Part shown: piece after piece, positions 1 to 64,000 of the stretch
Position numbering within the stretch: position 1 is the first letter of the stretch
Layout of the letters: each line of letters opens with the position of its first letter
NCBI RefSeq assembly: GCF_018812025.1
Contig: NC_063061.1
Coordinates: 1,930,001 to 1,994,000 of the forward strand
Source of the DNA: Megalobrama amblycephala
Lineage: Eukaryota; Chordata; Actinopteri; Cypriniformes; Xenocyprididae
DNA length: 64,000 bases
Direction of reading: 5' to 3'
The notes under the pieces: model-generated
What the model was told of the DNA's origin: nothing
What the model saw: the letters and a program-made list of their open reading frames with translations, nothing else
Database searches by the model: none
Position numbers and translations under genes: made by a program

Positions 1-213
1 CTTCCGCCGGAACTGGATGCATACGGCCATTACCGGAAGCTAGTTATTATAGTTTATAAAGTTTTAATTATGGATATTTTTCTTGCAAAACCCATCGCTT
101 CACTTCAGAAGGTCTTTATTAACCCTCTGGAGTCGTATGGATTACTGTTATGATGGATGGATGCGCTTCAAAATCTCGCCCCCCATTCACTGCCATTATA
201 AAGCTTGGCAATA
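1..213 (-). repeat. partial interspersed repeat, family of 39741-40030
   Basis: The reverse complement matches the internal part of the element at about 39880-40020: CCATCCATCATAA, then GGGTTAATAAAGACCTTC and GAAGTGAAGCGATG, with AAGAAAAATATCCAT and CTAGCTTCCG following. It is cut by the window edge, so the outer end is not seen. Confidence 0.7.
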
Positions 214-1824
214 CAACCAACTTGGCTATACAAGTCAATTCAACTTAAATTGCATTAAACTGACTTTTAAAAAAGTTGAAAACTCCTTAACTAATTCTGA
301 TGATTATTTCTGATATGTCATCATAACTTACTGATCGTGTCATTTTCACAGTGAAGGAGGAATAGCAGGTGTTGATCATTTCTACTGACATGGTTCATGT
401 AAATCTATTGTTATCCAAATTTGTTGTCCTTCAAACATGTTAAAATGCACAGATGTAGATCAGAGAAAAGTGCTTGTCTATCTGAACAAAATGAACAAGT
501 TCCTCATTTCACAGCTTTTAAAAATAATGTAAGAAATAAAAGTAAAAGTGGATGTGTTCCAGTTTGTTATAAAACATTGATAACTGAAGCATAAAACAAA
601 GAATTTATGCTTCTAAAAATAGCTTTTCTAAACCTGACCCTTTTGTTATACGATCTGAAATGACAAAAGTGATACAACATTTATTATCAGGAGAAATGCA
701 ATGTTAAAGAACTGAAAGCAAACAGAATCAGCACTTTTGATTCACATATTTCCATACTAACTATGCTTCAAATGCATTTTGTTTAATAAATCACACTATT
801 ATTGTTGGTAATTGGGCACTTTTGAGTCACAGTGTTTAAAAAGACACACTTCATGGAGACTCAGAGTTTAGATCAGTCACACACACACACACACACACGC
901 TCACGGACGTGTTCACACACGTGTGTTTTCCTCTGACGCTGGGGACTTTCCATTAACTTCATATTGTTTTAAACTGAGCTGATGATGTTTTCTACCCCCC
1001 AAAAACTCTCAAACAAACCTTTCTGCATCCTGGATGTTTTTAAGAAGACGTCAGTTATTTGTTAAGCTGTTCAGCTCTTACTATCATGTTCGGTCTGACA
1101 CACACACACGGTGGTTTGTGTTCACTCAGAGATCTAAACAGTTATCCATCATAAGAATCTACATCCTGTCCAATGCCACATCAGTGTCCTGTGCGATGGA
1201 AACACTGGCCCCAAAGCCGCTGTTAAACATCAAGTCGACGCTCCACCCGCCCTCTCACCACTACAAACACACCACAGCAGCTCCACACGGCCAATCACAG
1301 CTCCTCCAGGACAAAAACACGCTTCGCAATTAATGCAGCCAATCACGTCGCGCCGCTGCCGCTCATTCTGCAGAATCCCACAAGACAAATCCAGTGGAAA
1401 TGAAGCATGCGAGAATCCTAACCGTGTGTTACACTCCTAAAAACACAGCAAGATCCTTTAACATCCATGCAAGCTTTCCTCTGCACTAAAGAAGGAAAAG
1501 TGGTTCTTTCAAGAACTGAAGAGAGCTTTTGCAACCTTTATTTTTAAATGAAAATGAGCTTGAACCACATGAACATCACATTTCAGAAGTGTGGATTTGG
1601 ATGCAATAATGTTTGGATCATGTTAAGGGTTAAACCTGCTTAAAAAGACATGTAAAACATGTTTAAATGAATTACTATAAACATTCATTATTAAGCACAG
1701 ATCATGAAGTTCTGTCAGAATGTTATGCTTGTTTTTTAAAATGCATTAAATTATTTGAAAACCACATTGAGTGAAATTAAATGAAATTGATTTGAATTGA
1801 ACTGAATGCATTTTTGTCACTGTA
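214..1824. other. 5' intergenic, no gene seen
   Basis: AT-rich with a CA microsatellite at about 880-898. A more GC-rich patch at 1200-1440 has two CCAATCA motifs (about 1290 and 1339). The open frame at 1034-1333 shows no family resemblance. Confidence 0.5.
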
Positions 1825-2852
1825 CACTCTAAAAAAAATGCTGGGTTAAAAACAACCCAATTTGGGTTGAAAATGGACATACCCAGTGGTTGGGTTAAAT
1901 GTTTGCTCAACCTGCTGGGTCGTTTTATTTAACCCGACTATTGATTAAAAATGACTGTATTTCTTGTTTGAAATGAACCCAAAATGTGTTGGAAATGAAC
2001 AATTATTAATATGTTTTATAAATGAACCTTTATTAACAAGTTTAATAAATAATAATTACAAAATAAACATTTATTAAATTGCTCATTAATAAATATTCAC
2101 CTTTTGATTATTACTGTAATTATGTGTCTGGTTTTCAATTTCTAACCTACAGTCTAAATAATGCTGGGTTAAAAACAACACAAGTTGGGTTGAAAATGGA
2201 CAAACTCAGCGGTTGGGTTAAATGTTTGACCCAACCTGCTGGGTCATTTTTTATTTAACTCAACTATTGTTTAAAAATGACTATATATCTGGATTAAAAT
2301 GAACCCAAAATATGTTGGAGATTACAAATCAGACAAATAATTACTAGAGGAAACGATAATAATCAAAAGGTGAACATTTATTAATAAGCAATTTAATAAA
2401 TGTTTATGATTTAATTATTACGTATTAAACATATTAATAAAGGTTCATTTCCAACATACTTTGGGTTCATTTTAAGCAGGAAATACAGTCATTTTTAATC
2501 AATAGTTGAGTTAATATTTAACCCAACTGCTGGGTTTGTTTATTTTCAACCCAACTTGGGTTGTTTTAACCCAGCAATTGGGTTAAATGTTTGATCAACC
2601 AATTTTGTTTAAAACATTACTATATGGCTGGCTTAAAATGAACCCAAAATAGGTTTGAAATTATTGTTCATTTAATAAACATATTATTAAATGTTCATTT
2701 CCAACATATTTCAGGTTCATTTTAAGCGAGAAATACAATAGTTGAGTTAAATAAAACTACCCAGCAGGTTGATCAAACATTTAACCCAACCACTGGGTTT
2801 GTCCATTTTCAACCCAACTTGGGTTGTTTTTAACCCAGCATTTTTTAGAGTG
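1825..2852. repeat. compound foldback element, TGGGTT family copy A
   Basis: Begins CACTCTAAAAAAAATGCTGGG and ends in the inverse, CCCAGCATTTTTTAGAGTG. The TIR core is GCTGGGTTAAAAACAACCC, followed by a TTGGGTTGAAAATGGAC segment. Several further arms of the same family lie inside (about 2160-2290, 2510-2640, 2740-2850), in both orientations, separated by AT-rich TTAATAAATG segments. It is non-autonomous; no transposase is seen. A flanking TA at the left end and TA at other copies suggest TA target duplications. Confidence 0.8.
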
Positions 2853-5195
2853 AATGGATATATTGAAACATCAATAAAGCAATAAGCATGGCAATGATTT
2901 CAGAAACACACCCAGACGTGTATCATAAGCTAACATCTGTATGATTTTAATGTGTATTATGAGTGCAGACTGAACTGATTAGTGAACTGATAAGAAACCA
3001 AAGGCACTGAGATGATCTCATGTGTGTCTGATCTGAAACACGACTGATGAATGACGCTGTAGTTCACTACAAATAAAGCCTTGACTGATCTTTTCATTGT
3101 CGGGTAAAAAAAAGAGTTTGTTGAGCATTATGTCTCTATCAAGCTCAGACATGTTTTAATGACCCCTTATAAAAGCATATGCATGCCACATATACAGGCT
3201 TTAATGACGTGTGAATACTTCATTCACGTCACTGAGACCTTCACGGAGCCTGTGTGTTTGTAATGAACCCAGAGAATCACAGCTCATCTCATCAAGGTGT
3301 TAGTGAAACTACTGATCCACAAAGAGCCAGAAAGATACTCAAGAATCCTGCTTCTGGAGAAGAAGAGGGATTGAAGTCTGCTGAATCAGAGCTGAAACAT
3401 CTCATTTCTGCCGTCAAACTCGTACTGATATTATGCAGAAAGTGCATTGAAATTATTGCATTTCTCTTTGTTTCAACAAAAGCAAGTCATTGAGAAACCA
3501 ACAGGACCTCCTTTTTACACAGTAGAAAAAAAAATAGAAAATGTACATCAGGTAATTTAATTGAAGAATTTCCTTTAACCTAAAACAACATAATGCATCA
3601 TTCAGAAATAAATGAAAATAAAATTCCTTCATATTGTGCCATATTTTTAGACTTTTCTTAAGATGTTCATACGCTTAATTTGTAAATGTGTGCATGCTTA
3701 AATCTGTCTACTACTGTATAGTATAGTAATATATTGAATTTTATTCTTTATTATTGTGTTATATGCACTGGAAGCTCTTTTCATACACTATAAAAAAGAA
3801 TTGTTGGTTTAACATAAAAAAAGTAAGTTGGTCGCCTTAAAATTTTGAGTTCATTGAAATTAATACAATGAAGGCGATTGATTTAATCAACAGAAACTCA
3901 AAACATCTGAACCACATCAATTATTGAAGCTGATTTGACAAAAGAAAAAATAACAAATCATGAAATTTTTTTTTTTTTTTACACATTGGCTTTAAAGCTC
4001 ATTCACATTCTGATCATTTTGCAATAATTGAATTACTTTACAGTAAGAAAGCACACTTCTGCTTCAATATTTTATACTTTCACAGAGTAAAATGTTTGTG
4101 TTAAAAAGCATGCTTTCTGTTCTCAGGTTTGGATCAGTTCATGAACAGCAGAAGAAGAAGAAGAATGATAAATGCAATTAATCCTGTAATTGTGCATGTA
4201 ATGACTAATATTAATTCATAGTAAAATGCCAATACTAACACAGTATTTAGTAATTGCATATTGTTGGTGACTGTCATACATTTCAGATCTCTTTTTATGC
4301 AATTGAGTTTTGGTATTTCAGCGAATATTCTTATAATTGTATAATTTGTTAAATGAAGTTAGGAAGCACTTGATGTCAAACGAAACAAACAAAAAACTCA
4401 ACGCTAGTGGAAAAACAATGAGACTGAATGGAAAATGATGTTCCTGTGAGAGCAGCAGAACGATGAAGTTAATGAGAAGGAGAATGAACATTTATAAACT
4501 GAACTTTCCACTGAGGTAACCTGCAGAAGTGCAGCACGTTTTTGCACGCCGATCGAATCTCGCGCGTCTTAAAATAGAAGCCCCGCGTCGGTTTGCAGGC
4601 AGAAAGATTATGCTTTTTCATTAATGTGTTCTGCACGCGTGTGCAGATGAGCGTGTGCATGTCGTATATGGGTTTGTGTGTGTGAGTGTGTGAGGCTTGA
4701 ATGGTTGTGCTTCACATCAAAGGCTCAGGCAAGACTCTGCATTAACAAGCCCCTTTGTTTCCTGCCAGAGAGAGAGAGAGAGAGAGAGATTACAACAACA
4801 GGTCTCTCCTGAGCTGCGGAGGCCACGCTAGCCGCGCGAAGTTCATCGACAACACCAATCACGTGACACGCGGGCGCCATGTTGGAGATGCCCGCCGCTG
4901 GCCTTGAAAATCCATAAATAAAATTCAATCAAATCATCATGTTTCTTAATAATTGCGAGCGAATGCCAAGCGTAGTAAAACAGCGCTGACCGTCGCTCGA
5001 AGGGCGCGGCCAATAAAAAACACACAAGTGGCTCGAGTTAAACTGTGGCTCGACCTCAGTTAAAGGATGTGATTTAATTAGTTTGCTGGAGATTATTTAG
5101 GAAGCACAGTATATAATTTTTAGGAACTGCACTTATCCTGGAAACCATCAAAGCTTGTGAACGCAGCCTGATGGTGTTGTTCTGTTCCACTGGAA
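2853..5195. other. 5' intergenic
   Basis: Mostly AT-rich without recognisable genes. 3788-3960 has a fragment of the CACTGTAAAAA/TTGAGTT element type; a poly-T run is at 3967-3980. The CpG-rich module at 4530-5040 is listed separately. Confidence 0.5.
4530..5040. promoter_or_regulatory. CpG-rich promoter-like module
   Basis: A GC/CpG-rich island in AT-rich intergenic DNA about 3.9 kb before the tcf7 ATG. It contains CCAAT (4855-4859) overlapping the E-box TCACGTGAC (4859-4867), a YY1-like GCGCCATGTTGG (4874-4885) and a second CCAAT at about 5010, plus a short GA microsatellite (4770-4788). This layout is typical of housekeeping-type promoters. No exon could be recognised on either strand. 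It may be a distal tcf7 promoter, a promoter of a left-hand neighbour, or a repeat-derived CpG patch. Confidence 0.35.
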
Positions 5196-6276
5196 ATGCT
5201 GGGTTAAAAACAACCCAAAGTTGGGTTGAAAATGGACAAACCCAGCGGTTGGGTTAAATGTTTGATCAACCTGCTTTGTAGTTTTATTTAACCCAACTAT
5301 TGATTAAAAATGACTGTATTTCTTGCTTAAAATGAACCCAAAGTATGTTGGAAATTGACATTTATTAATGAATTTAATAAATTGCTTATTAATAAATGTT
5401 CACCTTTTGATTATTATTAGTAATTATGTGTCTGATTTTTAATTTCCAACATATTTTGGATTCATTTCAAACCAGACATATAGTCATTTTTAAACAATAG
5501 TTGAGTTTTTAACCCAATCACTGCGCTCTAAAAAATGCTGGGTTAAAAACAACCCAAGTTGGGTTGAAAATGGACAAACCCAGAAATTGGGTTGTTTTAA
5601 CCCAGTGGTTGGGTTAAATGTTTGCCCAACGTGCTGGGTAGTTTTATTTAACTCAACTGTTGTATAAAAATTACTGTGTTGCTTGCTTAAAATGAACCCA
5701 AAATAAATTAACATTTATTAATATGTTTAATAAATGAGCATTTATTAATAAGATAATGAATAATAAACAATAAACATTTATTAAATTGCTTATTAATAAA
5801 TGTACACCTTTTGATTATTATTGTTGCCTCTAGTAATTATGTGTCTGATTTTTAATTTCTCACCTATTTTGGATTCATTTTAAGCTAGCCATATAGTCAT
5901 TTTTAATCAGTAGTTGGGTTAAATAAAACTACCCAGCACGTTGGGCAAACATTTAACCCAACCACTGGGTTAAAACAACCCAATTGCTGGGTTTGTCCAT
6001 TTTCAACCCAACTTGGGTTGTTTTTAACCCAGCATTTTTAGAGTGTATGTTTATTATTTAATTACATACATATTAATAAATCATATTTTCAACCTTTTTT
6101 GGGTTCATTTTAAGCAAGTAATACAGTCATTTTTAAACAATAGTTGAGTAAAATAAAACTACCCAGGAGGTTAAGCAAACATTTAACCCAACTGCTGGGT
6201 TAAAACAACCCAATCGCTGGGTTTGTCCATTTTCAACCCAACTTGGGTTGTTTTTAACCCAGCATTTTTTAGTGTG
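5196..6276. repeat. compound foldback element, TGGGTT family copy B
   Basis: Same family as copy A. GCTGGGTTAAAAACAACCC arms start at about 5199 and 5536; inverse arms end at about 6045 (TTTTTAGAGTG|TA) and 6276. At least two units overlap or nest. Internal ACCCAGCA(C/G)GTT and AT-rich TTATTAATAAATG stretches are shared with copies A and C. Confidence 0.8.
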
Positions 6277-7190
6277 TGGAAAGTGCTTGTGCTTATTTCC
6301 AGGTATTCAGGTCTCACCTAAACACCGCTTTGATGAAAATCATTATGTCTCAAGTAAAGATTATTTTGAGACATCAGTTGTCATAATTTCTCATGTGCTC
6401 TTGCTCCATCACGAACAAGCGACAGACACTTAATTCAATGCAAACACGTAGAAAAAACAGCAGGTTCTGCTCAGTGAACGTGTTAGCGTTGCGTTTCCTG
6501 CCCCTGTGGCTTCCAAAATGGTAAATTATACACTCTGACATTTGAAGTCACACAATGTCTGTGCAAAAGACAAATGCTGAAGATAAAGAAATGATCTAGG
6601 CCAGCTGAGGAACAAATCCCTAAATCTAGAACATAAACCTGACTTCTATCCGTCTGGCAGCATGCAAATCTGAGCTCAGGATGGAAAACATTGAGAAATC
6701 ATTAGGAAAATGGTGCTTCCATGATAAGCAGCTGTCTATATTTAATCAAGGCAAATAAACAAGGTCTCATTTATAATTTAGATTTGCATGCATTAAACAG
6801 GCCATTTTTAATCCATTTATTAATATGCATGGAAGATATTGTATAAATATGCAGCCTTATGCAAATACTAGACACATTTTTGTTTGTGTTTAATTCTTAT
6901 TCCCAGCTGTAGTTCATGACAGTAAATGTACTCAAATATTTCTGCACAGCATGGGAAGGAAGGATTCATTATTTCTCCATTAAAACTCAAAGAGTCAAAA
7001 CTAAAAAATAAGTCATGCACAAGAAGGTGATCGCTCAATATTTCACAAAAAAAAAAAAAAAAAAAAAATCATACTTTTCACAAATGTGTCATTTAGAAAA
7101 TTCTAATCAGCACATGTATTTAATATGCCACTAGTAACTTATATGAGTAATGAGTTGAAGTAACATGTAATTGACCCTGTTGGTATAAAC
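6277..7190. other. 5' intergenic, no gene seen
   Basis: AT-rich, with a poly-A run at about 7048-7068. No coding family, RNA gene or clear repeat family recognised. Confidence 0.45.
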
Positions 7191-8160
7191 ACACTCTCCA
7201 AAAAGTTGTTTTGACCCAGCAGTTGGGTTAAATGTTTGCTGGGTAGTTTTATTTAACTCAACTATTGCTTAAAAATACTATATGGCTGATTAAAATGAAC
7301 CCAAAATACACTCTAAAAAATGCTGGATTTAAAAAAAACCCAAGTTGGGTTGAAAATGGACAAACCCATTCACTGGGCTGTTTTAACCCAGCAGTTGGGT
7401 TAAATGTTGCCAAACCTGCTGGGTAGTTTTATTTAACTCAACTATTGTTTAAAATTACTGTATTGCTTGCTTAAAATGAACCCAAAATATGCTGAAAATT
7501 AACATTTATTAATAAGTTTAATGAATAATAATTAAACAATAAACATTTATTAAATTTCTTATTAATAAATGTTCACCTTTTGATTATTATTGTTGCCTCT
7601 AGTAATTATGGGTACCTATTTTGGGTTCATTTTAATCCAGCCATATATTAATTTTTAAACAATAGTTGAGTTAAATAAAACTACCCAGCAGGTTTGACAA
7701 ACATTTAACCCAACTGCTGGGTTAAAACAGCCCAATGACTGGGTTAAAATTAACCCAATCACTGGGTTTGTCCATTTTCGACCCAACTTGTGTTGTTTTT
7801 AACCCAGACTGTAGGTTAGAAATTAAAAACCAGACACATAATTACAATAATAATCAAAAGGTGAACATTTATTAATAAGCAATTTAATAAATGTTTATTT
7901 TGTAATTATTATATATTAAACATGTTAATGTATAATAAAACTTGTTAAAACTTCATTTATTAAACATATTAATTTCCAACATATTTTGGGTTCATTTTAA
8001 ACAAGAAATACAGTCATTTTTAATTAATTTAATCCAGCCATATATTAATTTTTAAACAATAGTTGAGTTAAATTGGGCAAACATTTAACCCAACCACTGG
8101 GTTAAAACAACCCAATTCGCTGGGTTTGTCCATATTTAACCCAACTTGAGTTATTTTGTT
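7191..8160. repeat. compound foldback element, TGGGTT family copy C
   Basis: Starts near ACACTCTCCAAAAAG (7190), has an internal full left TIR TACACTCTAAAAAATGCTGG at about 7305, and inverse arms at about 7690-7810 and 8080-8160. It is more decayed than copy B. It ends about 140 bp before the CpG-rich tcf7 promoter, with only a TA microsatellite between. Confidence 0.75.
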
Positions 8161-8235
8161 AACTTGAGTTATAAAAAAAATCTTCTTTTTTCAATTATGT
8201 TGACTGCATATTTGTAACTAAGTGTTAAATACCTT

Positions 8236-8238
<3 letters not shown>

Positions 8239-8294
<56 letters not shown>
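8239..8294. repeat. (TA)n microsatellite
   Basis: Perfect TA dinucleotide run of about 56 bp between the foldback element and the tcf7 promoter region. Confidence 0.95.
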
Positions 8295-8298
<4 letters not shown>

Positions 8299-8299
8299 C

Positions 8300-8880
8300 T
8301 AAATTCAAGAAACGAGACTCTTGTCTTGTCAAGGTAAACTGAAGCTCTTCCTCGGTTTTATTGCTCGATCGCTAAAAAGGACAATAATCTCTTTGATGAC
8401 GGGTTCCTTCTTGTCTCATTTTTCTCAGAAATCACTCATTCACGCGCTTATATCTTACTTTATATTTCAGTAAGTTGCCAGTGAAGCCCATGCTTCTTCG
8501 ATACTTTAGGCCAGTCTGAATTACAATCATTTACTCCACGGCTTCCCTCTTTAAATCATCACGTTTGTGTGTTGTGTGCACTGTATTCTCGTGGATATGA
8601 GAGTTTCTAATGATCTCCCTGAAGCTCAACAGTGTGTTCGTGTCCCTTTAAGAGCGGACCCCCCTTCGGCTCATTGTAGCTGTCAATCACGCGTCGGTCT
8701 CTTTGATCTTCGCTGTTCTAAAGCTCGACTGTTTGTTACTTTCAGGTCGCGCGGAGCGTCACAGCATAAAGAACTTTTCCTCCCTCGCGCGAGTCTCAAA
8801 CGCTCACCCGAGCGCGGAAAACAGCGACGACAACAACAAATCAAAAAGTACATTAATAAAGTTCGCTCGAGCGCGTGAAT
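8300..8880 (+). promoter_or_regulatory. tcf7: tcf7 promoter / 5' UTR region
   Basis: CpG-rich stretch immediately upstream of the ATG, richest at 8640-8880 and continuing into exon 1. I see no strong TATA box; TTTAAATC at about 8550 is a weak candidate. Two CTTTGAT sites are present (separate entry). The transcription start cannot be placed from sequence. Open frames on both strands here (8567-8878, 8683-8961) are typical chance ORFs in CpG-rich DNA. Confidence 0.6.
8388..8709 (+). promoter_or_regulatory. two TCF/LEF-type sites upstream of tcf7
   Basis: TCTCTTTGATG at 8388-8398 and TCTCTTTGATC at 8698-8708 share ten bases, both containing the TCF core CTTTGAT. They sit 490 and 180 bp before the start codon. 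The match is seen directly; occupancy and feedback are inference. Confidence 0.45.
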
Positions 8881-61611
<52,731 letters not shown>

Positions 61612-61725
61612 GTGAGTGCTTTCCCTTTACTCAAATGAGGAACATCAGGATACTGTGTTATTTCATGACTGGACAATGTGGGGAATAACAGTGAACAGTC
61701 AGCTTTGAATAACATCTATGTAAAT

Positions 61726-63592
61726 AAGGGGTGCAAAACTCACGGATCATATTGCGGTTTTTGTGTCGTTTTTCAGATCAGCAAAAAAAAGCGTACTTTT
61801 AAGTACTTCAATACCACAGCAAAAGCTACTAGCCTAACTAATAAAGTTCAAACATTATTAAAGACAAGTGAACAGTCAGTAATAAAACAGGAATTACTAA
61901 ACAAATTACAAGCATAGATAAATATAACAGAATAAAGATACACGTGATCAAAACAGTAGCTTTAATTGAATAATCAAATGTAAAATAACACTGTGTAGTC
62001 TTTGCTGTATAAAATAAATATAGATTAATCTTTGTTAAATCTGCAAAAGTGATTTCCTCTTCATCTTTTGTTGTTTGAGTCACATTAATGACACAGACGG
62101 CAGCAGGTAAATTAGGCTGCTGTCACTTTAAGAGCGAATGCACTGAACCAATACACTGTTACACATGCAGTCCGATTCCAGAATCAAATCACTGAAGGTC
62201 CTTCTGAAATAAGTGAGGGTTCTCTAGTAAAATATCCTCGTAAACACAGTCAGTCATGTTTTAAGTGAACGTAAATGGTTAAGAAAGAAACCGCACAAGT
62301 AACAGTATATTGGATCCGTGCAGCTCTTAAAGTGACAGCAGCCTAATATTCCTGCTGCCGTCTCTATAATAATGTTAATCAAACAACAAAGAGAAAATTC
62401 ACTTGCTGTTCTTGATTGAATAACTTTTGCAACTATATTTGAATATTTTAATTATAAAGTGCGGTGTTATTTTACATTTGATTACAGTTTCTGAATACCT
62501 GAAGATCTTAAAACACTGTTTATGTTAATCGTATCTTTGTTCAGTTGTATTTATTTGTTATTTTTGCTTGTGGTATTCAGCTACAATGGAATGTTTTGCA
62601 ATAAGACCTAGAATAAATGTGAATGATATCTAAGTGTTTTTGGGTTATTTAACCTTATTGGAATCGAAATTAGGAAACGTTAAGCAGAATCAGAATCGTT
62701 AAAATTCAAATGATCCCCAACACTAATAATGAGAGGATTCGTGAGCGTGCAGAACTGTTTTCAGCGGTGAGAGGATTCTGACACATCTGATTGGCCGTTG
62801 TGTTCAAGAGATCAACGGACATGACTGTGATTGGCTACATTACTCACCGCTGCAAAAACACATTGTAAAAAGAAACATTTGATGTCCTCCAGAGTGCAAA
62901 CACAGATACGTACGGAAGAGGATTAGGGCCAAGCAATAATAAAAAAATTAAACCATCTCGAGATTAAAGTTGTTAAATTTCGAGAAAAAACTCATTAAAT
63001 TACGAGAAAAAACTCATTAAATTACGAGAACAAATTCGTTAAATTACGACTTTTTTCTCTTAATTTAATGACTTTATTCTCGTAATTTAATGAGTTTATT
63101 CTCAACATTTTATCTCGACTTTTTTCTCGAAATTGAACAACTTTAATCTCGAGATGGTTTTATTTTTTTATTATTGCTTGGCCCTAATCCTCTTCCGTAG
63201 ATACGCACTGAAGCTTTTACCAAATCGGTTTAGTCAATATGATATTATTACGGTATTAACTGACGTGCTCTTTCTTTTGTACACAACTGTGTTTATGTGG
63301 ATACTTGCCAAGATGGGCGTTTTGTGATCATTTTGCGTGTATATTTCCATTCAAACACAAAAAGACACGGAAGATAAATAAATTTAGTGTTCGTGCGAGT
63401 ACTGAATTAAGTTCTCTTTCGCCCTTAAATGGTTTAAACTCGCGTGAATGTTTAAATAGGAAAAAATAAAAAACGTGCGAATGATAAACTCAATCTATGA
63501 TGGTTAAACTTTGCAACTAAATCCTGAATCACATGCGTACCAAACCACGAGGGCGGGTCCATATGGATCAAGTACGATCTGTTACACCCCTA
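61726..63592. mobile_element. hAT-type element, 8-bp TSD ATGTAAAT, with nested insertions
   Basis: Left AAGGGGTGCAAAACTC, right GATCTGTTACACCCCTA, exact 8-bp repeats ATGTAAAT at 61718-61725 and 63593-63600. 1867 bp. Inverted inner regions at about 62045-62130 and 62320-62405 (GACAGCAGCCTAAT / ATTAGGCTGCTGTC-type). Contains the hairpin MITE at 62911-63199. No transposase motif recognised. Confidence 0.85.
62911..63199. mobile_element. hairpin MITE nested in the hAT-type element
   Basis: TACGGAAGAGGATTAGGGCC at left, GGCCCTAATCCTCTTCCGTA at right, complementary along almost the full 289 bp (CCATCTCGAGATTAAAG / CTTTAATCTCGAGATGG). Six-base direct repeats GATACG at 62905-62910 and 63200-63205 may be the target duplication. 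The centre has tandem ATTAAATTACGAGAA repeats. Confidence 0.92.
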
Positions 63593-63600
63593 ATGTAAAT

Positions 63601-64000
63601 TTTAATTTCTTATGCACCACGGTTATTATCGTTAACTATTAAAACATGTTTCTTATATAAAGCTGAAATAAATAGTAGTATTCCTGCTCAGAAGAACTGG
63701 ACCTATAAGACAACTTCATTAGCTATGTTTCCTTCCACGCATTTTTATGTGCATTTTGGGACATCGCGTAAAAAAATGCTTGAATAAATTCTAAAACACG
63801 TGTGCGCTCAATTCAGGAGAATAATTTTTATTCAATAAGAAGACGTGCGATGGAAACACCCAGGACGCGCAACAAAATACTCATGTGACTTTGCCTCAGC
63901 AGAGGCTGTGATTGGATAACTGGACTAACCAGCGGACCAATCACATCGCAGCATCTCAAATGTTGGTTTGGTGGTTCTGAAACGAGTCAAAGTCTGTCAT
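63601..64000. repeat. intron 9 remainder with interspersed fragment
   Basis: 63722-63870 (GCTATGTTTCCTTCCACGC ... GACGTGCGATGGAAAC) has complementary ends of a common fish element type. No exon seen up to the window edge. Confidence 0.45.

Larger units (their letters stand above)
61612..64000 (+). other. tcf7: tcf7 intron 9, left part
   Basis: Almost wholly repeat-derived. No GKKKKR exon is seen, so the gene continues to the right. Confidence 0.75.

Noticed and set aside
1825..8160. Telomere-like TTGGGTTAAA words
   Set aside because: They are not TTAGGG arrays; they belong to the inverted arms of the TGGGTT foldback family.
61776..61917. Acceptor-like TTTTTCAG followed by ISKKKRTF frame, as possible tcf7 exon 10
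   Set aside because: The family requires GKKKKR(K)R; the rest does not match and the segment lies inside a hAT-type element with intact TSD.

Overview
The window is vertebrate nuclear DNA, almost certainly from a teleost of the carp/zebrafish group (cyprinid-like). Evidence: GT-AG introns, low coding density (about 1.0 kb coding in 64 kb), many CA/TA microsatellites, and a dense layer of short non-autonomous transposons of types familiar from cyprinid genomes (AGGGATGCACCGAT hAT-type ends, AAAGGGATAGTTCACCC foldbacks, a SINE tail with GGATAAAAGCGTCTG). The exact species cannot be read from the sequence.

I find one gene: tcf7 (TCF-1, the Wnt/beta-catenin HMG-box transcription factor), on the + strand. 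Nine coding exons can be joined without a frame break from the ATG at 8881 to 61611, giving 341 codons. The 3' end (basic nuclear-localisation tail, stop codon, 3' UTR) lies beyond the window. Exons 1-3 (8881-9899) encode the beta-catenin-binding domain and the start of the linker. Intron 3 is about 36 kb. Exons 4-7 (46036-58893) encode the Groucho/TLE-interaction and context-dependent region. Exons 8-9 (61245-61611) encode the HMG box. The protein lacks an LVPQ motif, so it looks like the TCF7/LEF1 class and not the TCF7L1/L2 class.

Layout: 1-8300 is 5' intergenic DNA with three compound foldback elements of one TGGGTT-rich family, plus a CpG-rich promoter-like module at about 4530-5040. 8300-8880 is the CpG-rich tcf7 promoter/5' UTR, with two CTTTGAT (TCF-type) sites. 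Intron 3 (9900-46035) is a patchwork of hAT-type elements (four with 8-bp target duplications), MITEs, tandem arrays (a 184/198-bp two-form array at 24.9-27.9 kb, a GGTTGCTAGGGT minisatellite at 30.1-30.8 kb, AT-rich arrays at 33.3-37 kb) and several repeat-poor islands with clustered lymphoid-type transcription-factor motifs. Introns 4-9 hold more of the same, notably a 23-copy minisatellite at 53.6-54.8 kb carrying a CCAAT (NF-Y type) motif in every unit, and a layered hAT/hairpin insertion after exon 9.

The most useful leads are regulatory and structural: possible TCF feedback sites, intron-3 candidate enhancers, a (GT)12 tract abutting the acceptor of a frame-neutral exon, and well-dated nested transposon insertions. 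I see no convincing second protein gene, CRISPR array, rRNA or intact tRNA gene.
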